Below, in pieces: positions 1-10,980 of a stretch of DNA of 64,000 nt. Below the pieces are notes generated by a model. The model was not told where the DNA came from. It worked only from the letters and a program-made list of their open reading frames with translations, and did not search any database. The position numbers and the translations under genes are program-made. Source of the stretch: Adiantum capillus-veneris (lineage: Eukaryota; Streptophyta; Polypodiopsida; Polypodiales; Pteridaceae); contig CM043964.1 in the NCBI GenBank assembly GCA_014529385.2, positions 2,963,497 to 3,027,496 of the forward strand, given 5' to 3'. Each line of letters starts with the position of its first letter. The stretch's first letter is position 1.

Positions 1-65
1 CTCGCACACAGTCTATCGGCAAGTTCCTTGCATTGACACGTGCGACATATGTGCACATTTTTGGC
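1..65 (+). repeat. End of an F-family LTR plus first bases of its primer-binding site
   Basis: This stretch matches the end of the plus-oriented F LTR seen at 48910-48976, including the run into TTTTTGGC that starts the primer-binding site. At about 63-66 it changes abruptly to the opposite-strand F LTR. It is therefore the edge of a plus-oriented F copy lying mostly outside the window, joined to an inverted F fragment. Confidence 0.7.
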
Positions 66-127
66 CCCCTTCTTGATGTAGATTCCATCATCGAAAGCTA
101 TTGAGTTGAAGCTCATTCATCGAGGTG

Positions 128-132
128 GAAGA
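128..132. repeat. Target-site duplication GAAGA, left of Cop
   Basis: GAAGA directly precedes the Cop LTR and recurs at 4307-4311 directly after the other LTR. It is a perfect 5-bp duplication from integration into the F LTR. Confidence 0.93.
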
Positions 133-318
133 TGAAGGGGATCGGGGAGCACCACAGACGGAGAGTGAGCGAGAGAAGGAGACACACACACGATGTGGGT
201 GGGGAGACACAAAGAGTGCGCAGCCCCCTATACACTTATGCTATGTATAAGGTATACATGCCAGTGGGCGCCGAGACTCTAGGCGGCCGGGCAAGGCACA
301 GACGCATATACCCCAACA
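133..318 (-). repeat. Cop 3' LTR
   Basis: This 186-bp terminal repeat ends TG/CA and pairs with 4121-4306. On the minus strand it starts TGTTGGGGTATA and ends CCCCTTCA. Confidence 0.92.
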
Positions 319-329
319 ACCTCCCACTT
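319..329 (-). other. Cop polypurine tract
   Basis: The minus strand reads AAGTGGGAGGT immediately before the 3' LTR, where plus-strand DNA priming is expected. Confidence 0.75.
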
Positions 330-397
330 AAAGGCGAATGTGCCTTTAAGCAAGAGAACCTAGTCTAAAGACTACAAAAGGCGAGAGAAAACCGCTC

Positions 398-2251
398 TCA
401 ACCGATACCCACTGGCTGGCTGTGATCGTGTGCATCCGGCTGTCCTGCTCCCGTGTAAGTCCATACACCACCAGACATACCGCACACGTATTGCAAGTAT
501 GTACTCAATACCTGCATATCTCCCTCGTGCACTATGCCACCATCAGTCAACAAACGACTGACAAACCCAACTGCAAATGCTCCCACTGCAGCTGCGATAT
601 CCGGTCTCAAGATCAACATCTCATACATGAGACCACCGAATGCCGATGCAATGCTAGCGGGCCCTGCTAGCTCTACGGAGCATGCATCAACATATATATC
701 CCTGGCAATAGGCATCTCTGTCTGACAAGGTGTGTCAGCCACATGCATCTCCTGACTGTCCACAAAAGACGCATCAACCTGTCGTGCAGCCTCGGAGCAA
801 ACCAGCTGCTCTAGATGTCTGCTGGAAGACATATCCTGCACAACTATATCCCCATGCTCACTGTCGAGCATAGAAAGGAATGACTGCATAATTGCTGGCA
901 TCTCAGTCTCCTCTGCAATCATCCACTGCAAACATGACCACTCAATCTGTTGTGACTCACTAGAGCTCTCATGCTCTAACTCCGTATGCATAGACTCTTG
1001 CACAACGTCCTCCTGTCATGACTCACTAGAGCAAGACTGCTCTACATGTCTATCCTGCATAGAAGTATCTCTCACAACTGACTCTCTACTTTGCTCAGTC
1101 ACTAGCAAAGCATGCATGTCTGACTCTGTCACCTCTCTGTGTGACTGCTCAAGTCGTGCCCCAAGTGTGTGCACAACGAGCTCACTACTCTGCACTCCAT
1201 GCAAAGGACCCTGCAACCCATGAGCAAAAGAGACTGTCCGGGTCTCTCGCTCTCTGCATGGATGTAACAAGATTGAGACTCGACCATCTCGCACCAGTAC
1301 TACGTGCAATGGGTACCATGTGCCAACTCTAGCACCTCTCACAATCACTAGCGAACCCAAATGCATCACAAAATCTCGCTCTCGTAGCGAAATCTGACAT
1401 CCACTATCCCGTAACTGTCTAACTGAGATCAAATCCCGTCTCAGATCTGGCACATAACGCACATGACGCAGGGTAAATCTCATACCACTGGGCAAGGACA
1501 AACATACGTCTCCTGCACCCTCAATGTCATACACAGCACCATCAGCCATGTGCACACAGCCAAGTCTCCCACTAGAAAACGTGCTAAACCACTCACGATG
1601 CGACGTGACATGGAAAGTAGCATCTGAATCTAGTAACCAATGTGAAGACAATGTGCAATCCGATATGCAATCCGTAGACATAAGATAGTCTGAAGACAAG
1701 CTAGATGTAAATGTGACATCGCCGTCACAAGCATACTCAGTAACCACCGTACTGATCTCACTAGCATCTGTCGTGCCCAAATCTGCATCACGTATCTGTC
1801 GCCTCCGTTGTCTCAAACGCCTGAAACATCGACGCCTAATGTGCCCTCTATGTCCACAATGCCAACATGTCAAGTCTCTATGCCGTCGAGACTTGCGTGT
1901 GGGATCAATCTCTCCCATGGACATAGAAGTGGGACTAGACTTCCCTGTAGACATGGATGTCGCGTACATAGCATGTAAACTCTGCCATAAAGCATGAGTT
2001 GTAGTCTCCCTCGAGACCTGCCAGTCAACAGACTCAACCAGATGCAAACGAATCGTAGACATTGCTAACTCATCAAGATCCTGCCAATCATCATCACGCA
2101 TAGAATTGGGCTTCGCCAATAAACCACGCAAGGGTTTATCCTACCCCAAATCCGCCAATGCAACAAGCATATGCTCCTTCCAAGCAACAAAATCTGCACC
2201 ATCAAACTGTATCAGACCATAACGCTGGAAGTCAAATGAAAAATCAGCCAT
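398..2251 (-). pseudogene. Copia gag-protease polyprotein, two in-frame stops
   Basis: The frame starts at the ATG at 2251 (protein begins MADFSFDFQRYG) and runs to 398. It is broken by TAG at 2143-2141 (codon 37) and TGA at 1018-1016. The first part is a copia gag, with FDGADFVAWK near the start and the ETTTHALWQSLHAMY signature. A zinc knuckle CWHCGHRGHIRRRC follows, then a basic stretch. The protease start is HWLLDSDATFH, where the usual D-S-G or D-T-G reads D-S-D, so catalysis is probably lost. The domain continues with RHVRYVPDLRRDLISVRQL, the usual copia pre-integrase stretch. The last 200 codons (1003-398) are Ser/Glu/His-rich, with a hydrophobic patch, and match nothing I recognise. 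They may be lineage-specific filler in place of integrase and reverse transcriptase. Confidence 0.82.
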
Positions 2252-4106
2252 AATGCTCGCAAAAGAGCAACCAACAATGAGTAGCAAATGTCAACCAAAT
2301 CAGCCCTAAACTGGCTCGAATTGCATCAACAAAAGTCTGCAAATATGGCTGCAAATCAGCCCCAAAATTCAGCTCTTAAACAGCTGCATAAACAAGTCAC
2401 AAATGTGTCCCAAATCAGCCTACTACTGAGCCATACATGGACACCTGCAAAGAGGAAACAATGGCTGAAAATTCAGTGCCCAAATAAGCCCTCAAACCTG
2501 CCTGTAAACTTGTAAACCTATAGCTGAAACCTGCTGAAAAACGTCAAGCCATTAGTGCTCGAATCCGGCTACCTAGCTCGTAGCCACACAAGCATACATC
2601 ACAATACTCACTCTTGTGAGTGTGCCAAGATAACTGTACGCCTGTCAAACCCGTGAGCTAATCACCAAGCCCACAATGTGCGGTATCGATGCATACACAC
2701 GCACAAATCTCCCACCTGTAGAGAACACCGTACACAAATGTTGAGTGCAACCCGCAATCTCTACCTAGATCGCATAAATGATACGCATAAAACTCTTGGG
2801 AAAATTTCTCCAGAGTTTTGATGCACAATGGCTATCAACACAAAATAACCATTGTCCTGCAAGCTCAATACAATGAGCAATCAATGCGCATCAAACTACA
2901 CTCAACATACATGCATAAGCTCTGCAAAACTATGGCAAACAATGCTCGAGATCACAAGACTCTCCCACCCGAGAGTAAACCGTTGTCTCAAGCAAAGAAA
3001 GATACACAACTCCTTACTCTTGCGAGAGTGGATACAAAAAACACAAAACTGTGTACAAACTGACAAAACCTGTCAAAGTGAGAATAAACACTTGATCACA
3101 AACTATGGCGAGAATCTGGGAAAAATCCGACAGAATTTCCCCTCAAAACTGAGCAAAAAACTCAAGTACAATCTCTACCATAAACCATAACACTACTCAA
3201 TGCCAATGAGTAGAAATGCCAAAATGGCTCCACATTTTCACATACAATGGCAATCCGCACTCAACGTACATCAATGGAGTGACCGTGCATAAGCAAGCGC
3301 CAAAAGATTTGCAATCCGGAAACTTATTCAATGCGAAAACAATGCTCTCAAGAGAGCTCACCGGCACTTGAAAGTGCTCGCCAAAATGCATATATAATGG
3401 GCATCAACCATGTGCCATAACCATATGCAAACCATCCGCAAAGACCATGAATTTAAGCACAAAATCACTGCCAAAGTATTTTGTGAAAACCAGTGAAAGA
3501 AGCTCCACCTGTGTGCTCCAAAAACCTGCGTCTCTCAAGAGACCGCTTCGGTGGTGTGTAAACGCCTCCGTACTTCGTTGCCCAAGTCTACCGAAAAACC
3601 CTCAAACCACAAGCTTTACACAAGCTGCAATTGCATCTTCAGCTCAGAATTTATGCACTCAACTTCAAGCATCTCCCGTGCTTCCAAAAGTGCATCAAAC
3701 TCGCACACAATGCGACAACAGAAAATCTGGAATTTCTGTATACAGTCAGTCTGAGCTGAATATCAACAAAACGGTGAGGAATTTGCAAAAAGTTTCTTCT
3801 GCAAAGTTGTAGACCACGTCGAAACGGATAGACAGAATTCTCAGATCTGCATTCTACAAGGAGAAAAACGAATCTGAAAATAGTGCTGCTGCGCACACAG
3901 TTTTAGGGCAGCACCTTCACTTACACACAATCTTCCACACTTCTTTCTGAGCTTCCACAAGAGCATACATCACTCTCAACTGAGCTCACAAGCTCCCATT
4001 GCATTCTCACAAAGCTTCCAAGATTTCTTAATCTCTCTACCGTCGAGAGCGAGCGAGCTATCGTCTCGAAGCTCTCAAAGCCGTCGTGCTCTCCGCGGTC
4101 ACCATA
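2252..4106 (-). other. Cop 5' leader, noncoding
   Basis: About 1.85 kb lies between the primer-binding site and gag, long for a copia element. It is A/C-rich on the plus strand. I see no long frame or recognisable domain in it, only short chance ORFs. Confidence 0.7.
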
Positions 4107-4118
4107 GCTCTGATACCA
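4107..4118 (-). other. Cop primer-binding site (initiator tRNA-Met type)
   Basis: The minus strand reads TGGTATCAGAGC two bases inside the 5' LTR. This is the common plant copia primer-binding site, complementary to initiator tRNA-Met. It fixes the element orientation as minus. Confidence 0.92.
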
Positions 4119-4120
4119 AT

Positions 4121-4306
4121 TGAAGGGGATCGGGGAGCACCACAGATGGAGAGTGAGCGAGAGAAGGAGACACACACAGGATGTGGGTGGGGAGACACAA
4201 AGAGTGAGCAGCCCCCTATACACTTATGCTATGTATAAGGTATACAAGTCAGTGGGCGCCCAGACTCTGGGCGGCCGGGCAAGGCACAGACGCCTATACC
4301 CCAACA
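4121..4306 (-). repeat. Cop 5' LTR
   Basis: This 186-bp repeat pairs with 133-318 and is about 96% identical by hand count. The target duplication GAAGA follows at 4307-4311. Confidence 0.92.
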
Positions 4307-5701
4307 GAAGAGCATATGAGATGAATGTCCTTAGCCTCCTTCAGTCACTACAAAATCAAACAACATTGGCACAGTAATTGCATTCTCATGTACAATTAAA
4401 AAGCATATGCAGTTCTATGCAGACAATTTGATTGGTAGCATAATTCTAAACCATTTGTCAACAATAAACATTAAATTGCAATATAATCAAACGCATAAAT
4501 AGTTGGGAAGGTAAAAAATTAAACAAGCCTGGGGTCGCTAATTTAACGGTCGAAAGGCACTAAAGATTGACAATTAATACCATGGGCAAGCTTCTTGATT
4601 TTCTCTGGTCAATTAAGTTGTTTAATCGCGAGAGCCAAGTATTTCATGTCCGAGGACTGACTAGAGGCTCTACCTAAAAGAGCTTGTAGTTAAGCTACGA
4701 TAAAAGGAATTTCTCATGAAATCATCACTTGACTGATTAACTTTTCTTTGACCCCCCAAAGTCTTTTCACATTGTTTCAATTTTGATGTGTGTGCTTATT
4801 TTGTATGCCTTGGGTTTTTTGCTTTTCAAGGAAAAGCGCCCACATTGGGAACCTCTAGGGCTCTAGTACCATAGGCGATACATGTGAGTGAAGTACCCAA
4901 TCAAGCTGAGATTTATCTTCCAGCTTAAGATTTTACAATGTGGCATTTTGATTATTATTAATTTTTTTGTTAGTTTTCAGCATTTTAATTTTGTAACTTT
5001 GGGGGGTCATATGACACTGTTACACCTTCCCAGGCTCATCACACTAGTAAACTCCCTTTATAATACTTAAGCTAAAGGTCAATAGGGACTAAGCCCACTA
5101 GAAAGCCCTAGTACATTTCAAACAATGCTGCCTGAATCGTATTAAGAACCTAAGTAACCATTGTTTATTAGGAAGGCATTCCCCATGGTATTAAGAGAAG
5201 ATCTCTAACACCCATCTTGGTCAAACTAGCTTAGTCGGACTGCTTGATTTTTAAACCTAGACAAGTGCTTATGACAAAAAATTACATTGAATTTAATGTT
5301 TGATACAAAGCAAATGCGTTGAATATTATGCTACCAATCACAATTAAAGCAAACAAATAGGATGCAAAAAGATAAGGGGCAATGTTAATGGACAAGAAAC
5401 ACCTGTTTGTGTTTATGGTCGCGCTTGATTTGAAGTGTGAACGAGAGAAAGATTCCATGAAGGTCCAAATCCAAACAACAGCAACACATTCCTGTACACA
5501 CGAGGAAACACAAAGAATACCTCTAGGAGGCACATCAGTGGGAAAAAAGAACTTTGCTAATTACTAAACTCTAAAACAGAAACACTCCTATCGTACTAAT
5601 CCTACCTACCCTCCATCACTCAAGTGATGAGGATCAAAGGTGCTTAATGACATGGGTTTCTGTTTCATTGTACCGGATGGAAATGTGTAGGTCTGGGTCA
5701 A
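4307..5701 (-). repeat. F-b LTR remainder (type without the 140-codon ORF)
   Basis: The minus-oriented F LTR continues from 66-132 after the Cop insertion. It aligns in reverse with the C 3' LTR, for example around 55190-56500. It lacks the 140-codon frame carried by the middle and F-d LTRs. Upstream in its own orientation it is cut at about 5701, where it joins the coding tail through a short shared sequence. Confidence 0.75.
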
Positions 5702-6757
5702 AGTTTTCAACCGTGCTATGCGTTTCATCTAGTTGCAAGGGTGGTAAGGTACTCTGCAATGATTTTATTTGCAACATTGTTGTAGGTGGTGAACTTACAA
5801 TGGGAGGTGCAAACTCTTTCTTGCTTGTATGGATATGTACAATGGCAGGTGGAGGTTGTGTTGAAGCTTCTATTTTCATATAGGAACTACACGAAGAGCA
5901 AGAAGGTTCATTTGATTTTGATGTCCTTGAGCTAGGTGAAACGAATCATTCTTTCTTTGATACCCAAAAGAGCTCGAGAGCAGGTGTGTAGCATTGCGTG
6001 ATTTTTTTCTTTCCGCGATCTTCAATTTGTTTTGGAGCCACAGGATTGAGCTCACATGGGCCCGGTGACAAGTAAGAGCACAATTTACGTTTTGGCAACC
6101 AGATTTGATCATTTCCTTCATAGTAGCCTTGGTCTTCCAATAGTTTTTAAGGAATCCAACGTAAAGTTTCTTTACATTTTTGGGGTGAATGGACGTCACT
6201 TACCAAGCTCCTGTCTTTTAGCACTGGCTATGGTTGCTAAAGAAGCTTCAGGGACCCACTTGTATGTTTTCTTTGTTATATTGAGATGGGTCTTGTGCGT
6301 CCCAAGCTTTATTTCAGCTACATCAATTGAAGCTCTAGAGAGTTGGGCCATGGGGACATATGGTTCAACCTCTTGGACATGCAATGTTTCGGGTTTTATT
6401 TCCTTAAGAGGCAATATCTCAGGGACTATGGCTTGAGTGGATTTGGTGGCTATCATCCACGTGTGTCCTAGGTTTATATTACCCTCCATAGTTCCAACAA
6501 GCATGACCAAAAAGTCTTGAGCTACAACCCCATTGTCATGACTGACAGAAGTGTGCCAGATTCCAAAAATCACAGTTTTTTTCTTGTTGACACCCTTGAC
6601 TTGGATAATACTGTTAGATAGAGGTGGCTTCCCTAAATGACACCACACCCTATATGATAGTAGATTATATTTAGCACTGGTGTCCGGTAAAGCGTCATAT
6701 CGCACTTTTCCATAGGTGCTGTTTAGCTCAATAGAGTATCGTAGAGGTGTGTCAGAT
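5702..6757 (-). pseudogene. F-b second retropepsin domain and W-x-P-K tail, broken
   Basis: Read on the minus strand from 6757, the protein starts ESDTPLRYSIELNSTYGKV and matches the domain after integrase in F-c and F-d. The catalytic motif is DTS where the sister copies have DTG, so it is probably dead. The WVPEASLATIASAKRQ segment follows, then a frameshift near 6199. The tail continues in other frames (6140-5946) and ends with the STQPPP-to-LPPLQLDE stretch (5879-5702), now fused to LTR sequence. The equivalent intact reading is at 62225-63443. Confidence 0.75.
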
Positions 6758-8455
6758 TCGGTGAGAGACTTTATTAGTTGCTTGAACCGTTTGAATTCTT
6801 GTTGTAATCCAAATGACCGCTTCAATAATAATCAATTGCTTGATAGATTCATTCGGGGATTACGACATGAGGATATCTACAATGGCCTAGTCATTAGAGG
6901 TATCACCACTTGGGAAGCAGTCACGACCAATGCGATCCAATTGGAAGATAATTTAATGATTCAAGGAGAAAGAGTGTCTGTTGAGCCTAAATCTATTAGC
7001 TCGCAAGCATCAGGGCATCAGCCAATGACCCTAAAGCCTATTGCTAAGGAGCCAAAGATATTTGAGATGACTTTAGCAGCTCTCACCAAGGTTATTCAAG
7101 AGAGTCTTAGAGACAATCGTGCTCCGCAAAACAATCATATGTATCCAAGAAGGGAGCAACAATGGTGCTCAGTATACTATGGACCACATAGTACTAGTGA
7201 ATGCCCTACTTTTAGAGTAAAATTCAATGGGAATTCCAATGCCTGTGGAAGGTATGGTCATCAACCTAAGGATTGCATAGTATTTAAGCGCGCGATGGCC
7301 AATAGACCAACCTTAGCATGGATAGACACACCTCGAGTGCCTGCATTGATGCCGGCCCCACCTCTTGAACAAACAGCACAACACATGGTCCCTAGGGCCC
7401 AAAATGTTGTTCAAACAACACCCTTACCACCTTTAGTGCTAGGACCGCAACCACCACATTCGAGAATCACTTCTGTAAATCAAGTGGGTTGTGAGTCATC
7501 TATTGCTTGTTTGGAAGCCTGTGAGGAAGATATAGATCCTAATATTGCCTATGGGCTGGATGTGCTTGAAGAAAGTCCACAATACTACATGGAGGACTAT
7601 TGGGGACAATTCAAACATGCATATCAAGTAGCTTCTCTTATGACAAGAGGCCAAAATATCAATTACACTGCTAAGAGACCACCTCTTCAATGCTATGAGT
7701 GTGGAGGTCCACATCGTGTAGCCGAGTGTCCTATTAGGCTACAAAAGAACGCCACACTAATGCAAACTAGTCAAGCGAGCACATCTACAATGCCAATACT
7801 CATGTGTAATTGATTTGGCATAGATCATTTGATTGCCCAATGTCCAAATAATGCAAATGTACCGAAGATCACGCCATTAAATTTGATTGAAGTTACTGAG
7901 GAGCCATCACAAAGTAAAGATGTGGTACCAGTAAACGTACTCACACGATCGATGCTCCAAAAACAAAATTATATTCTTGAGTAAAGAGACATGGCATCAA
8001 TTGCCCAATCTCAGAAAAAGAAGAAAACATGAATAAAGAGATCGCAAAAAGCAGCAAAGTCAGACCCCAATTCAAAGACCAACATAGGGACTGGTGACGA
8101 CCCCGTATATATGAACAACGCTGAGAATATTCTGATTCATGTGAAACCACGGCGACCAAAACAACCACTAAGATAGAAACCAACAAGGAAGATCTTCATG
8201 AGCCACAATGGCAGGGATCTTAGAAGAAGATAGGAACTAATCCAAACCCTACAGAGGAGATCAAGTGAGTCAAGCAATTAAGAAGTTTGGTAGAAGATAC
8301 CCAAAGGGATCTAGAACCAGCACCTAGGCAGATCCAGATTACAGACACCGTGTTCCCTACGCAACAATAACCTCACCAAGTCCATAGATCCTTAGCCATA
8401 CCTAGTGTCATCCAAGAAGAAAGTGACCTAAAGTCATGGGAAAGTGGGCGTACTC
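6758..8455 (+). pseudogene. F-c gag, 5'-truncated, stops and frameshifts
   Basis: This matches the C copy from about 51520 onward. It begins inside the gag core with RDFISCLNRLNSCCNPND and continues open to 7813. A TGA then replaces the Arg codon of the third zinc knuckle (CNRCGIDHL in C). Further stops and a frameshift follow near 7980-8230. Knuckle-like motifs are CSVYYGPHSTSEC (one Cys lost), CYECGGPHRVAEC and the broken third one. The spacing CX2CX3HX4C is one residue shorter than the usual retroviral knuckle. A 42-residue N-terminal extension open upstream of 6758 belongs to the opposite-strand fragment and is not gag. Confidence 0.78.
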
Positions 8456-9164
8456 ACTTCTTGATGGAAATAATGTTTACAGAGGGACTACATGATCCTA
8501 TCAAAGAAATGGAGATCCCATCTTCCCCACGTCAAGGGATTGAAGTCCAAAAGGTGCCGTTAAACATTTCCAAATTGATGGATTTCATGTCTTCAGAAGT
8601 TAGAACCACCATCATGTCCAAACTATATAAAGACCCTGAGCTAGTCTCAGCTCTTGAATCCTTCCTCAATGGAGAACTAAAGTTTGGGCTTCACAGATGG
8701 ATGGAGCTGGAGAGATTCCAACAAAGGAAGAACACTTAGATTCACAACCCAACCTAGACGAGCACCTTGTTATCGAAATACATGTTAACAAGTTGGGACA
8801 ATACGTTGAGGGTGATGAATCCAATGCGACCATACCAATCACTACCAAGGGATTAACTGTGAAGGGAATCCTTGATGGTGGCGCTGGGGTTAGCATTGTG
8901 ACTAAAAATTGCTGGGAAACTATGGGAATACCTCACCTTTGAACCACGACCATAGTAGTGAAGATGGCCAATGGGTCTATTGTTAAACCTATTGGGATGC
9001 TAGAAGATCTCAAAATCAAGGTCTTTGGACATAGAATAAGAGTTGCCTTCATTGTTATGGATTTCTCCAAGCACACTATGGCATCTGAGATGATCTTAGG
9101 ACGTCCTTTCATGAGGGAAGCAAAAATGGTGCATGACTGGTCTAAAAACCATGTCTACTTGTAG
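8456..9164 (+). pseudogene. F-c first protease (retropepsin) with DGG active-site motif
   Basis: The segment before the protease (8461-8739) reads LHDPIKEMEIPSSPRQ and is followed by a frame change. The protease domain runs through 8790-9164 in one frame with one TGA at 8940-8942. Its core is GILDGGAGVSIVTKNCWE, with the catalytic Asp codon at 8874. The Gly that normally follows D-S or D-T is preserved, but the middle residue is Gly. The second half, MILGRPFMREAKMVHDW, is the usual retrotransposon protease C-terminal motif. The C copy has the same DGG, so it is a family trait rather than a new mutation. Its effect on activity is unknown. Confidence 0.78.
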
Positions 9165-10448
9165 TTCCAAGATTCTGTCATTCAAGTGGATCTTGTGACT
9201 GGTCGAGCACATCCGCTAGGAAACAGGTTTATAATTGATCATAGATCTGACACCATAGTTCACTCGGCCCCGTTGCAGTATTAATACACGTGTAAAGCGG
9301 ATACTGATGTTGGGGAAGATTCTCCTTATATGGATGTACTACCTGGGATGACTGAGTCGGACAATGTGGATTGGGTCCACCTAGAAGCAACCATAGACAC
9401 TTCGGGAAATAGGGGGACAACCTGGGTAACACCTGAGGGGGATGAAATACCACCACTTGTACCCTTAAATATGCTAGAAGCAGTAGCTACAAGATGAAAG
9501 TTTGACTGACATTGGAACCAATAGCGCCTCACAAGATTATAGCCCACATGATTTGGGGTCAGAATCAGTTGAAATTGACTCTGAGGACGAAGAATCTGAG
9601 TTAAATCTTTGTGGAAATGTGGGGACAAACCATTCAGGAAAGAGTGGTAACCTAGATGACAATCTATCCAAGGGAGCAGAAGACACAAGTAGTGATTCAT
9701 CTAGTGACTCTTCACTAGAGATCGACCATAATCGAGAATTAAACAAGAAGAGTAAGAGATATAAGAGGCGACGATATCGAGCAAATGTGCATGCTAGAAT
9801 AAATGAAAAGAAATCTATCGTAGAATGGCTTAATTATATAGGATAGGGGCATGTGATGCTCATCGGAAGTTGGTAGATAATTGGGGTGAATACCTTCATT
9901 GCGTTATGTGGTGTAGTCCACAACCCATTGACATTGCACAACTAGAGGATACAGAGAAGCCAAAGTTGAGCCATACTATAAGGAGACCACAAAATCGATA
10001 TGTAGCTCAATAAAAAAAGGAATCAGAAGTGAAATCACAGTCCACAGAACAACAAGACCCCACAGACTTACACCATGCACCATAGAGGAACATAAGGTTG
10101 TGTATACAAATCCTATACCACAGAGGAACGTAAGGTTGTATATACAAATCCTATACCATAGAGGAATGTATGTTTGTGTATACAAAGGCTCAAAGAAAAC
10201 CTATCGATGGGAGCAATGGAGTCTATGACGGTCCAACGATAGTTAAGGAGAAGAGTCTAAACCTGTTTTCATTGCCCAAGATCTGACCGAGACTGAGGAG
10301 TGTGTACTTAAAGAGCTTCTCAAGGAATTCAGGGATATATTTTCCTGGACATATCATGATATGAAAGGTGTTCCACCTTCCATGGTGCAAGACGAAATCC
10401 CCATAAATAGCATGGCTTGAAACCAATTCAACACAGCGACCGTACCCA
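9165..10448 (+). pseudogene. F-c protease-RT linker, acidic and basic low-complexity, broken
   Basis: This is the region between protease and reverse transcriptase. 9229-9480 matches the C copy at 54010-54250. A Ser/Asp/Glu-rich then Lys/Arg-rich stretch is open at 9502-9846. No catalytic domain is visible. It contains three tandem 38-bp repeats (10079-10192) and several stops. Confidence 0.6.
10079..10192 (+). repeat. Three tandem 38-bp repeats
   Basis: Units start at 10079, 10117 and 10155, each beginning ACCA(T/C)AGAGGAA and containing GTATACAAA. They are diverged by a few bases each. 38 is not a multiple of 3, so the expansion itself shifts the frame. Confidence 0.85.
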
Positions 10449-10976
10449 GTGAATCCTAAATATGCAAAAACCATTCAAGAAGAGATTGAAAAGCTTGTGG
10501 AATGCGGATTCATATACCCTATTGAGCACTCAGAATGGGTTTCTCCAATAATGATTGTGCCAAAAAAGAATGAGAAACTCAGAGTGTGCGTGGATCTCAA
10601 GAAGGTCAATGCCGCCACTAGGAGGGACCATTACCCCTTGCCATATTCAGAACATGTGCTTGAAAGAGTTGCAGGGAACGAAGCTTATAGCTTTTTAGAT
10701 GGGTACTCTGGCTATAATCAAATCACAATTGTGCTAGAGGACCAAGCTAAAACAGCCTTTATAATCGAATTTGGAGTGTTTGCATTTTGTGTTATGGCTT
10801 TTGGCTTAACCAATGCCCCGGCTACCTTTCAAAGATTAATAAACACTGCTTTTAGAGAATATTTAAGGGAGTTTTGTGAAGCTTTCCTAGATGACCTTTG
10901 TGTTTATTCCTCTTGGAAATAACATCTATCATGCTTACGAAAAGTGTTTGAGAAGTGTAAATTGTATCGCATCTCC

Positions 10977-10980
10977 TTAA
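10977..10980. repeat. TTAA target duplication, left
   Basis: TTAA flanks the insertion here and at 12321-12324. The empty site in the reading frame would contain one TTAA. Confidence 0.85.

Larger units (their letters stand above)
133..4306 (-). mobile_element. Cop: non-autonomous Ty1/copia element with gag-protease only
   Basis: Cop is a complete 4,174-bp element. It has 186-bp LTRs at both ends, a perfect GAAGA target duplication, a primer-binding site reading TGGTATCAGAGC on the minus strand, and a purine tract at the other end. It lies inside an F LTR, and F sequence resumes on both sides. The only coding frame is a copia-type gag plus protease start (398-2251). No integrase, reverse transcriptase or RNase H was seen. 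It resembles the non-autonomous gag-only class of plant LTR elements and would need enzymes from a partner. LTR copies differ at about 8 of 186 positions by hand count. Confidence 0.9.
66..6757 (-). mobile_element. F-b: truncated F-family gypsy element, minus strand
   Basis: This is a minus-strand remnant of the F family. It holds most of one LTR (66-132 and 4307-5701, split by Cop) and the 3' end of the internal region (5702-6757). The polypurine tract and the first part of the LTR are missing: the coding tail runs directly into mid-LTR sequence at about 5701. At 6757 it meets a plus-strand F copy head to head. gag, the first protease, reverse transcriptase and integrase are absent, so it is a dead fragment. 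Confidence 0.75.

Noticed and set aside
132-368. 78-codon plus-strand frame, repeated at 4120-4377
   Set aside because: It lies antisense in the two Cop LTRs and runs into different flanks; a by-product of the repeat.
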